Below, one piece after another: positions 1-6,205 of a stretch of DNA of 64,000 bases. The first letter of the stretch is position 1. The number at the start of each line of letters is the position of its first letter. The translations under genes were made by a program, and so were the position numbers. The stretch spans positions 248,001 through 312,000 of the forward strand of contig NZ_QCYJ01000127.1 of the NCBI RefSeq assembly GCF_003123685.1, in the 5' to 3' direction. The notes beneath the pieces were generated by a model. The model was not told the DNA's origin. It did no database searches and saw only the letters and a list, made by a program, of their open reading frames with translations. This stretch comes from Nocardia aurea. Its GTDB lineage: Bacteria > Actinomycetota > Actinomycetes > Mycobacteriales > Mycobacteriaceae.

Positions 1-1
1 C

Positions 2-202
2 GTCGGGTTGCTGCTCAACAGCCTGTTCGGCTGGTCGTGGGCCGACCCGATCGCCGCCCTGGTCATCGCCGCGATCGCGGTCCGAGAAGGTGTCGATGCC
101 TGGCGGGGCGACACCTGCTGCCCCACACCCTCGGCACTACTCGGCGCCGGCCGACGCGAGAACTGCGACTGCTGCGATCACCCCGCCGGAACGGCGCATT
201 GA
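2..202 (+). CDS. Cation diffusion facilitator (CDF) metal efflux protein, C-terminal end (partial)
   Basis: Only the last 66 codons lie in the window; the gene begins upstream. The visible part has a hydrophobic stretch with WADPIAALVIAAIAV, which matches the last transmembrane helix of CDF (CzcD/ZitB-type) transporters, where a similar SW.DP motif is conserved. It is followed by a short cysteine-containing tail with CC, CDCC and several histidines, plausibly a metal-handling extension. CDF proteins export Zn, Cd, Co or similar divalent cations in exchange for protons at the inner membrane. The stop codon overlaps the start of the next gene, so the two are translationally coupled. The metal specificity cannot be judged from this fragment. 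Confidence 0.75.
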   Translation, partial: VGLLLNSLFGWSWADPIAALVIAAIAVREGVDAWRGDTCCPTPSALLGAGRRENCDCCDHPAGTAH

Positions 203-552
203 TGCCTCGCCTGCCCGACCCAGCCCGCGCCCACTACCACCTGGAGATGACCGCCGCGAAGTCGGCGGCCGTCGACGCCGAGCGGTGGCCCCCTCTCGAA
301 CGCGCGCACATCCTGTCTCAGCCCGACCCGTGGCTGCACACCCGCAACCACATCGCCATGTTCGCCCTCGCCGTGCGCCGACGCGACTGCCGTGAAGCCC
401 TGGGCCAGATCGTGCGGATCATCGTCGCCGCACCGGGATCGGTATCGGGCCGCTACCCCGAGGGCAATACCGGACGCGCCCGCGTCGGCCTCCTCGATCC
501 GATGCCGACCCCACCGGATCTCGCCCCACTGCTGAGGCTGGTCGCTCCGTGA
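202..552 (+). CDS. DUF3703 family protein
   Basis: A 116-residue soluble protein whose ATG overlaps the stop codon of the CDF transporter, so it is almost certainly co-translated with it. The sequence resembles the small DUF3703 family: an N-terminal PRLPDPARAHYHLEM segment, a central ERAHILSQPDPWLHTRNHIAM core, and a conserved GRYPEGNTGRA motif near residues 87-97. As I recall, family members often sit next to CDF or mercury/heavy-metal resistance genes, and the coupling here fits that. The several His residues (RAHYH, RAH, LHTRNH) could bind metal, but this is inference. No biochemical function is established. Identification is by motif recall. Confidence 0.7.
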   Translation: MPRLPDPARAHYHLEMTAAKSAAVDAERWPPLERAHILSQPDPWLHTRNHIAMFALAVRRRDCREALGQIVRIIVAAPGSVSGRYPEGNTGRARVGLLDPMPTPPDLAPLLRLVAP

Positions 553-633
553 GCCAGCGGATCACGTTTCGATAGATCGGCCGTTCGAGGACGAGGAACC
601 TGTTCGAACGCTTCGCCGGTTGCGACGCAAAGT

Positions 634-813
634 TCACTCAGGGCGTCGCTGAACTGCATGTTCGCGCATGCCGCTGACCGAGCAGAGGGAATCAGCCAGG
701 TGGCCCGAGCGGACGGGGCAGGTCCCGTCTTCGACCCGCTGGCGGCCACATAACCCCGCTACACAGGCGTGGGAATCTTCGTGGCTGTCGCCGGGATCGA
801 CCTCGAGGGTCAT
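634..813 (-). CDS. Possible small protein coupled to the HxlR gene (weak)
   Basis: A 59-codon reading frame whose ATG overlaps the stop codon of the HxlR regulator (ATGA arrangement), with a GAGGA sequence 4-8 bases before the ATG. The product is hydrophilic, begins MTLEVDPGDS and contains several cysteines (HAC, GLCGR, GTCPV, SLC). I recognise no family. The overlap and the ribosome-binding site argue for translation; the short length and lack of homology argue against it. The first bases lie inside a 19-bp sequence that recurs at 9785-9803. Confidence 0.25.
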   Translation of the reverse strand: MTLEVDPGDSHEDSHACVAGLCGRQRVEDGTCPVRSGHLADSLCSVSGMREHAVQRRPE

Positions 814-825
814 GCGTGGTCCTCA
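807..825. repeat. 19-bp repeat, copy 1
   Basis: The sequence GGGTCATGCGTGGTCCTCA occurs here, spanning the 3' end of the HxlR gene, and again in the same orientation at 9785-9803. In both copies a GGTTG follows, directly here and after an inserted CCTCGA in copy 2, so the two segments look related beyond the exact 19-mer. The function is unknown. Confidence 0.6.
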
Positions 826-1196
826 GGTTGCGGGGCGGCGTCGATCTCGGCCATGTGCTCCTCCGCCCACTCTCGTAGCGCGGCCAGCGGATTTTCCAGG
901 GAGAGCCCGAGATCGGTAAGGCGATAGTGGACGCGCGGGGGAACGGTGGGTTCGACGCGGCGGGCGACCAACCCGTCGCGGGACAGGCTTCGCAGAGTCA
1001 CCGACAGCATCTTCTGCGATACGCCGGGCATCCGACGCCGTAGTTCGGCGAAGCGCACCTCGCCGGGCGCGGCCTCGGCCAGCAGTTTCACCACCATGGA
1101 CACCCATTTGGTGCCTAGTCGATCCAGAAGCCTACGGGTAGGGCAGTCCGGAGCGAACAGATCCCCGCGCTTGCCTGTGCTGGTTCGGGTAGTCAC
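810..1196 (-). CDS. HxlR family transcriptional regulator
   Basis: A 128-residue winged-helix regulator of the HxlR/MarR-like type (about 110-130 residues is usual). The N-terminal CPTRRLLDRLGTKWV segment around residues 18-32 is the family signature, with the cysteine often used for redox or electrophile sensing. The recognition-helix region FAELRRRMPGVSQKMLSVTLRSL and the wing region with HYRLTDLG follow. The start is GTG at 1196. The gene is divergent from an alpha/beta hydrolase at 1298, and the roughly 100-bp spacer holds five copies of a GGTTACC-type half-site, so it probably represses itself and the hydrolase. The inducing ligand is unknown. Confidence 0.88.
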   Translation of the reverse strand: MTTRTSTGKRGDLFAPDCPTRRLLDRLGTKWVSMVVKLLAEAAPGEVRFAELRRRMPGVSQKMLSVTLRSLSRDGLVARRVEPTVPPRVHYRLTDLGLSLENPLAALREWAEEHMAEIDAAPQPEDHA

Positions 1197-1235
1197 CTGG
1201 AGCTCACCACCTGTATCGAAAGTGCCGTCTTGGCA

Positions 1236-1280
1236 GGTTACCCCGGGTTACCTACGGTTACCTAGTAACCATTAGTAACC
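1236..1280. promoter_or_regulatory. Five-half-site operator array between HxlR gene and hydrolase
   Basis: GGTTACC occurs at 1236-1242, 1246-1252 and 1256-1262, in direct orientation every 10 bp. The inverted form AGTAACC occurs at 1264-1270 and 1274-1280, again 10 bp apart. The innermost pair forms the dyad GGTTACCTAGTAACC (1256-1270). Ten-base phasing places all half-sites on one face of the helix. The position between divergent regulator and target, and close to the hydrolase ribosome-binding site, suggests cooperative binding of the HxlR protein. Confidence 0.7.
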
Positions 1281-1297
1281 GGACTGCGGAGGATCGA

Positions 1298-2140
1298 ATG
1301 TCTCACGAACTGCCAGATCTCACAGTGCGGATGGTGGCAACCAACGGGATCGAAGCGAACGTGGCAATCGCCGGCACCGGACCGGCAGTTCTGCTGCTGC
1401 ACGGCTTTCCGCACACCTGGCAGCTGTGGCGCGAGGTGATGGGCCCACTCGCCCGACGACACCGGGTGATCGTGCCGGACCTGCGCGGCCTCGGCGCCAG
1501 CACGCGAGCGCAGGACGGCTACGACGCCGGCACGCTCGCCACCGACGCCGAGGGACTGCTCGACGCCCTGGGTGAAACCAGCTCCTCCGTCGTCGCGATC
1601 GATGCCGGCGCTCCCCCGGCGTTCCTACTGGCGATGCGGCGGCCCGAACGAGTCGACCGGCTGGTGCTCATGGAATCGCTGCTGGGCACGCTGCCCGGTA
1701 CCGAAACCTTTCCGGGGCCGCCCTGGTGGTTCGGTTTTCACGCGGTGCCCGGTCTTGCCGAAAAAGTCCTTGCCGGAAACGAATCCGATTACCTCGACTG
1801 GTTTCTGACGAGCGGAACCCAAGGCCGCGGCATCCCCGCACAAACCCGCGATGCCTTCGTCGCCGCCTACACCGGCACCGATTCGCTACGGTGTGCCTTC
1901 TCCTACTATCGGGCGATGCCCACCAGCGCCGAGCAGATCCGACGGGCTGTCGACACCGCCCGGCTCACCGTGCCGACGATGGCCATCGGATCCCACCCCG
2001 TCGGAACCACACTCGAAAACCAACTCCGTCCGATCGCCGACACCCTGACCGGGCACGTGATCGAGGACTGTGGTCACATCATCCCCCTCGACCGTCCGGC
2101 GACGCTGGCACCGCTGCTCATCGACTTTCTCGATTCCTGA
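1298..2140 (+). CDS. Alpha/beta hydrolase, epoxide hydrolase/dehalogenase-like
   Basis: A 280-residue alpha/beta-fold hydrolase. The HGFP oxyanion-hole motif is at residues 35-38, after the GTGPAVLLL strand. The nucleophile elbow around residue 102 reads AIDAGA, so the nucleophile position holds Asp rather than Ser, as in epoxide hydrolases and haloalkane dehalogenases. A C-terminal GHIIPLDRP supplies the catalytic His. The cap region is Trp-rich (PPWWFGFH). GGAGG lies 6 bases before the ATG. It sits divergently from the HxlR regulator behind the half-site array, so it is probably the induced target, perhaps detoxifying an epoxide or electrophile. The substrate is unknown. Confidence 0.82.
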   Translation: MSHELPDLTVRMVATNGIEANVAIAGTGPAVLLLHGFPHTWQLWREVMGPLARRHRVIVPDLRGLGASTRAQDGYDAGTLATDAEGLLDALGETSSSVVAIDAGAPPAFLLAMRRPERVDRLVLMESLLGTLPGTETFPGPPWWFGFHAVPGLAEKVLAGNESDYLDWFLTSGTQGRGIPAQTRDAFVAAYTGTDSLRCAFSYYRAMPTSAEQIRRAVDTARLTVPTMAIGSHPVGTTLENQLRPIADTLTGHVIEDCGHIIPLDRPATLAPLLIDFLDS

Positions 2141-2287
2141 TGGGCGGGAAACTTGATCTGGCCGTAAGCGAGAGCTGAGAGAGGTCGGACAATCGGGCCA
2201 TGAGGAGGCAGAGGTTAGCAACCAATGCCCGGTTCGCTCGGCTCTCTCTGTTGGCGCGATCAGGGGAGGCTCTGAACGGGTCATCGG

Positions 2288-2446
2288 TCGAAACGGTTGA
2301 GGTTCACCTGCGAGGCGGCGACGGTGCAGCGCATCCTTCGTCACAGTGCGATCGGCGTCAGGACGGGCATCTACATGGAGGTGATCGAGTCGGTGCAGCG
2401 TGGCGCGTTGGATCCGCTGTTCGATTCCGACGATTCCGCGATGTGA
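2288..2446 (+). pseudogene. Phage-type tyrosine integrase, C-terminal remnant
   Basis: Reading through bases 2288-2446 gives a stretch that includes TVQRILRHSAIGVRTGIY, followed by a MEVIESVQRGALDPLF-like tail. This matches the end of actinobacterial tyrosine recombinases: the (L/R)xHS box and the TGxY segment carrying the nucleophilic Tyr. There is no start codon, catalytic Arg box or N-terminal domain upstream, so only the last 50 or so residues survive. It lies 85 bp from the 3' end of a tRNA-Ala gene, a typical attachment site, so it is probably the scar of an excised or decayed integrative element. Confidence 0.7.
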
Positions 2447-2490
2447 ATTGTCGTCAACGGTGTCGTCAGTGGCTCTGATCGAGACAGAGA

Positions 2491-2521
2491 AAGCCAGGTC
2501 CACAATGCTTAGACCTGGCTT
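2491..2521 (-). terminator. Rho-independent terminator of tRNA-Ala
   Basis: A 10-bp perfect stem (AAGCCAGGTC at 2491-2500 with GACCTGGCTT at 2512-2521) encloses an 11-nt loop. On the minus strand it is followed by a T-rich TTTCTCT, and on the plus strand by TTTTTG, so it may work in both directions. It lies 9 bp beyond the 3' end of the tRNA gene. Confidence 0.85.
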
Positions 2522-2530
2522 TTTGTTGGG

Positions 2531-2603
2531 TGGAGCTAAGGGGACTCGAACCCCTGACCCCCACACTGCCAGTGTGGTGCGCTACCAGCTGCGCCATAGC
2601 CCC
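2531..2603 (-). tRNA. tRNA-Ala (anticodon GGC)
   Basis: The minus strand folds into a 73-nt cloverleaf. The acceptor stem is GGGGCTA/TAGCTCC with the G3:U70 wobble pair that identifies alanine tRNA, and A73. The anticodon stem-loop CCACA-CTGGCAG-TGTGG places GGC at the anticodon (GCC codons). The T-arm has GTTCGAGTC. The 3' CCA is not encoded: after A73 come three C residues. A terminator follows. An integrase remnant lies next to it, suggesting past use as an integration site. Confidence 0.95.
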
Positions 2604-2722
2604 TGGTTATCGCGCTCGGTTTCCCTCGCGCTTGAAGAAAGTTACACCACTGCCGTGTCGGCTTCCAAATCGCCTGGGCATAGCGGTGGTGGGAGTGGGG
2701 CACAGGCGTTACGATCGAACGC

Positions 2723-4165
2723 ATGTTCGAGTCTAATCGGAGCTTTTCCATGGACTTCGGGGCCATGAGCGATGAAGGGTTGATCGATGCCCTTCGGGCC
2801 GCGCACGGGGCGGCGGCACGGGCGCAGGCGGCGGAGGTCTTCGCCGTGCGTGAGTTGTATCGGCGGCATCGGGCCGAGAGCGTGGAGCCGGGGCCGGGTG
2901 GGGTGCGGGCCGGGGAGTTCGCGGCGAGTGAGGTGGCCGTGGCGGTGCACGCCGACGAGGCGACGGCGGGGGCGCTGATCGATATCGGGCTGGCACTCGA
3001 GGAGTCGTTGCCGCGCACGCGGCTGGCCTTCGAGGCGGGGCGGATCGATCTGGCGAAGGTGCGGGTGATCGTGGACAGCACGCGTGGGCTGTCGCGGGAG
3101 GTCGCGGGGGTGGTGGAGACGCGGTTGATCGAGGTCGCCGAGCGGACCGAGCCCGCGCGGCTGCGGCAGGCGGCGCGGCGGTGGGCGGCGCGGTTGGATC
3201 CCCTTGGGGCGCAACGTCGCCGGGAACGTCGGCAGGATCAGCGTGATGTGCGGATTCGGGCGGTGCAGGACAGCATGGCGGTATTCGACGGACTGCTGCC
3301 CGCGCCGGGAGCGCAGACAGTGGCCATGCGGCTGCGGGAGATGAGTTTGCAGGTGTGCGGGCAGGATCCGCGGACCATGCCGCAGCGACGCGCCGACGCG
3401 CTGGTGGCATTGGCGGACGGGTCGGGGCGGCTGCGGTGCACGTGCGGGCGGGGGCGGCGTTGTGCGAATTCGGTTGTGCCGCAGCAGACTCCGCGACGGC
3501 CGCTCGTCCAGATCGGTATTCCGGCCGAATCACTACTGGGAACGAGTGAGGCTCCGGCGTTCCTCGCGGGGTACGGGCCGATCGACGCGGCGCTGGCGCG
3601 AACGGTCGCCGAACACGCGCGGTTCGAAGTGATTTCGGAGCGGGAGGAATCCGAGGACGGGGGCGGGCGGGAGACGTCGGCGCGGTGGGTTCGGGCCGTC
3701 GACGGAATATGCCGGTTTCCCGGCTGTGTCGTGCCCGCCGCCGAATCCGAACCGGTCGACGGCCCCGCCGAGGAAGCGGGCCGAGCGGCCGGGGCAGGCT
3801 CCTACGTCCTGTGTGCCAGGCACCATCGTCTGAAAGTGTTGGCGGACAAGGGAAAAACGAGGTGGTGCGTCGCGCCGGCCGATCACGATCGTCTGCGGTG
3901 GACCGCACCGACCGGCGGCGTGCACATCACCGTGCGCGAGGGCGCGAGGTACCTGTTCCCGCATACCGATATCGACCGTCCGGTCGGCGTTCGAACCGGT
4001 GCGGAGCAATCCGAACCGGACTCACGGCCGCTCCCCTCGGACCGTCCGACCGCCGTGGATCTGGTGTTTCCGGTCGCGGGTCATCTGCCGGTCCATCTCC
4101 AACTGACCCGGATAGCGCCCGAGGACGAGATACCCGTCACCGAGCGATCCGCCGACGCGTACTGA
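2723..4165 (+). CDS. DUF222 / 13E12-repeat family protein with degenerate HNH region
   Basis: A 480-residue protein of the actinobacterial DUF222-HNH (13E12 repeat) family. The N-terminal helical DUF222 domain spans roughly residues 20-280. Near the C-terminus the zinc-knuckle parts of an HNH domain remain: CRFPGC at 330-335 and CARHHRLK starting at C364. The usual central (I)DH...GG catalytic segment between them is replaced by an unrelated Glu/Ala/Gly-rich stretch, so nuclease activity is doubtful. A TACGAT box lies 7 nt before the ATG with no Shine-Dalgarno, which favours this start and a leaderless mRNA. The gene is monocistronic, convergent with a DsbA-like gene. The biological role of the family is unknown. 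Confidence 0.85.
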   Translation: MFESNRSFSMDFGAMSDEGLIDALRAAHGAAARAQAAEVFAVRELYRRHRAESVEPGPGGVRAGEFAASEVAVAVHADEATAGALIDIGLALEESLPRTRLAFEAGRIDLAKVRVIVDSTRGLSREVAGVVETRLIEVAERTEPARLRQAARRWAARLDPLGAQRRRERRQDQRDVRIRAVQDSMAVFDGLLPAPGAQTVAMRLREMSLQVCGQDPRTMPQRRADALVALADGSGRLRCTCGRGRRCANSVVPQQTPRRPLVQIGIPAESLLGTSEAPAFLAGYGPIDAALARTVAEHARFEVISEREESEDGGGRETSARWVRAVDGICRFPGCVVPAAESEPVDGPAEEAGRAAGAGSYVLCARHHRLKVLADKGKTRWCVAPADHDRLRWTAPTGGVHITVREGARYLFPHTDIDRPVGVRTGAEQSEPDSRPLPSDRPTAVDLVFPVAGHLPVHLQLTRIAPEDEIPVTERSADAY

Positions 4166-4179
4166 TCGGGCCTAGGGAC

Positions 4180-4220
4180 TCACGGGCCTCGACGTTTCCG
4201 GAAGGGCACAAGGCCCGTGA
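4180..4220. terminator. Hairpin between convergent genes
   Basis: TCACGGGCCT (4180-4189) pairs perfectly with AGGCCCGTGA (4211-4220), and GGGA/TCCC pairing extends the stem with one bulge. It sits between the ends of the DUF222 and DsbA-like genes and lacks a U-run, as is common in actinobacteria. It is a probable bidirectional terminator. Confidence 0.6.
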
Positions 4221-4300
4221 TCCCGCACCGGCGACTACCGGACCTGCCGAGTGAGAACGAACGTGCGCGGCGTACCCGGAGGGAACTCGGACGACCCGGC

Positions 4301-5038
4301 TCAACGGGTCACGTCGACGACCCAGTTCTCGTTGTTCACATCGATCCTGGTAGCGCCGTCGTACACCGACGGGGTCGCGGCCTTCCCGTCGAGCAGCCCG
4401 TTGAGCTGGTCGAGGGCGGCTTTGGCATTGGCGGTCGCGGCGTCGACCTTCGCGCCGGAGGCGACGCACTGCACGACGTCCTCGCCCGCACCCGCCTCGC
4501 GGGCGAGGTCGGCCAACTGCTGGTTGGTCAGGTCGGACTTGTTCTCCTCGGGCTGATCGGTGACGAACAGCATCTCGTGGAATTTCGCGTAGACGGGGCC
4601 GGAACCCGAGTCGGCCACGCATTCGGTCGCGGCCACGGCGCGGGTCGAATAGTTCTTGCTCTTGGAGCGCGAATCGAGGAAGTTCACGAAGCGGTAGCGG
4701 ACAGCGAGTGCGCCCTCGTCGATTTTCTGGGCGATCTCCTGGCCGTAGACGCTCTCCAGCACGCCGCAGGCCGGGCACAGCGGGTCCTCGTAGATGTCGA
4801 CGGTGTTCGCCGCGTCGACCCGGCCGAGCTGCACCGAACCGTCCGGCGACAGCACCGAGACGACGGCGGGGTTGCGGACCGTGCCGTATCCGTCGTTGCG
4901 GACATCCGCCTCGTCGTTGCTCCAGCGCATCACCAGCAGGACGACCAGTGCGATGACGACGACCGCGACACCACCCAGGGCGTAGGTGGTGGTGTTCGAC
5001 ATCGGCCGCGGCGTGTACTTCGGGGATGGCTCACTCAC
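4301..5038 (-). CDS. Membrane-anchored DsbA-like thioredoxin-fold protein
   Basis: A 245-residue protein starting at GTG 5038 (VSEPSPKYTPRP...). A short cytosolic N-terminus is followed by one transmembrane helix (YALGGVAVVVIALVVLLVM), then an extracytoplasmic thioredoxin-fold domain of the DsbA/thioredoxin_4 type. The active site is CPAC in DIYEDPLCPACGVLE, around residues 84-87 of this start. A second cysteine pair lies further on (TECVAD, VQCVAS), as in mycobacterial DsbA-like proteins. It probably catalyses disulfide formation or isomerisation in exported proteins. A frame upstream of the GTG is open, but its sequence does not resemble a signal or family N-terminus. No dedicated partner gene is nearby. 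Confidence 0.85.
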   Translation of the reverse strand: MSEPSPKYTPRPMSNTTTYALGGVAVVVIALVVLLVMRWSNDEADVRNDGYGTVRNPAVVSVLSPDGSVQLGRVDAANTVDIYEDPLCPACGVLESVYGQEIAQKIDEGALAVRYRFVNFLDSRSKSKNYSTRAVAATECVADSGSGPVYAKFHEMLFVTDQPEENKSDLTNQQLADLAREAGAGEDVVQCVASGAKVDAATANAKAALDQLNGLLDGKAATPSVYDGATRIDVNNENWVVDVTR

Positions 5039-5122
5039 GCCGACCACTCTGCCCGAAACCTGTGCGCGACACATCGCCGGGAGGTCCCGGCGGTGTGTCA
5101 ACGGATACGACGGCGACCCGCG

Positions 5123-6205
5123 TCAGACGGCGCGTAGAACCACCGCGTCCGCGATCCTGCGCAGGGCCGCGCAGACCTCGGGCGGGAACGGCGCGTCGAG
5201 CAGTGCGCGTTTCGCCTGTTCCCAGCGCACGGTGATCATGTCCTCCACCTGCGGCAATGCCGTGGCGGTGAGGATATCGCGACAGATCTCGGCCTGGTCT
5301 TCGTCCAGTTCGGGATCACCAAGGAGAACACGCAACCGGGAGGCGTCGGCGGGTCGGGCGTTCTCGAGCGCCAGCGCCACCAGGGCGGTGTGTTTACCCT
5401 CGCGCAGATCCTCCAGATTGGATTTTCCGCTGCTCGCGGGATCGCCGTAGACGCCGATCTGGTCGTCGCGGAGCTGGAACGCCTCGCCGAGCGGGCGCGC
5501 GTACGCGGTCAGTGCGGCGAGGACACGCGGATCGGCGTCGGCCAGCACGGCCCCCAGGTGCAGCGGACGTTCGCAGGTATAGGACACGGTCTTGTAGCGC
5601 ACGATCTCCATGGCCCGCTCCAGGTCCTCGGTCGGACACGCGGTGGCGAGCAGGTCCAGGTACTGGCCGTACATCACGTCGGCGCGCATCGAATCCAGGA
5701 CCGCGAGCGCGCCACCGAGCCGGGAGGCGCTCAGCTGTGCGGTGTGCAGCAGTTCGGCGGCCCAGACCATGGTCAGATCGCCGAGCACGATGGCGGCGTT
5801 GACGCCGAAACGGTCCGGATCGCGGCGGTCGCGGTGCCGATCGGCCAGGCTGCGGTGCACCGTGGGGTGGTCACGGCGGGTATCGCTGTCGTCGATGATG
5901 TCGTCGTGGATCAGCACCGAGGCGTGGAAGAGTTCGAGCGAGGCAGCGGCGCGCACCACCGGCGGCGGAACCTCGGGGCTGCCGCCCGCCGCGAGCCAGC
6001 CGAGTACGCACAGCACCGGCCTGATCCGTTTTCCACCCGCGAAGAGGAATCCCTCCAGGGTGTCGACCACCTCCGTCGGAAGGCGCCGCGCCGCACCGCC
6101 GCCCGCCTTCTCGCGGACGAACGCCGCGAGTGCCTCGTCGACGCGCGCGCGGATCGCCACCGGATCGGGGATCGCCGAAATCGAGGCCGTGCCGGGAGCC
6201 GTCAT
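5123..6205 (-). CDS. Isoprenyl diphosphate synthase (polyprenyl synthetase), last gene of terpene operon
   Basis: A 360-residue all-alpha trans-prenyltransferase. The first Asp-rich motif is in LIHDDIIDDSD and the second is LRDDQIGVYGD; both are intact, as is the substrate-binding GGKRIRP early in the protein, so it should be active. It condenses IPP with an allylic diphosphate. The residue five positions before the first DD is Ser, small, which tends to allow longer products, but chain length cannot be fixed by eye. Its ATG overlaps the stop codon of the geosmin synthase (ATGA), so it is translationally coupled. A second, different synthase starts the same operon. Confidence 0.9.
   Translation of the reverse strand: MTAPGTASISAIPDPVAIRARVDEALAAFVREKAGGGAARRLPTEVVDTLEGFLFAGGKRIRPVLCVLGWLAAGGSPEVPPPVVRAAASLELFHASVLIHDDIIDDSDTRRDHPTVHRSLADRHRDRRDPDRFGVNAAIVLGDLTMVWAAELLHTAQLSASRLGGALAVLDSMRADVMYGQYLDLLATACPTEDLERAMEIVRYKTVSYTCERPLHLGAVLADADPRVLAALTAYARPLGEAFQLRDDQIGVYGDPASSGKSNLEDLREGKHTALVALALENARPADASRLRVLLGDPELDEDQAEICRDILTATALPQVEDMITVRWEQAKRALLDAPFPPEVCAALRRIADAVVLRAV

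Larger units (their letters stand above)
2141..2530. other. Intergenic region between hydrolase and tRNA-Ala
   Basis: About 390 bp without an intact gene. The right half holds the integrase remnant and the tRNA terminator described separately. In 2141-2287 I see no convincing gene, repeat or promoter. The region is probably decayed mobile DNA. Confidence 0.5.

Noticed and set aside
4217..5137. Plus-strand 306-codon frame opposite the DsbA-like gene
   Set aside because: It lacks family motifs and lies fully antisense to a convincing CxxC thioredoxin-fold gene.
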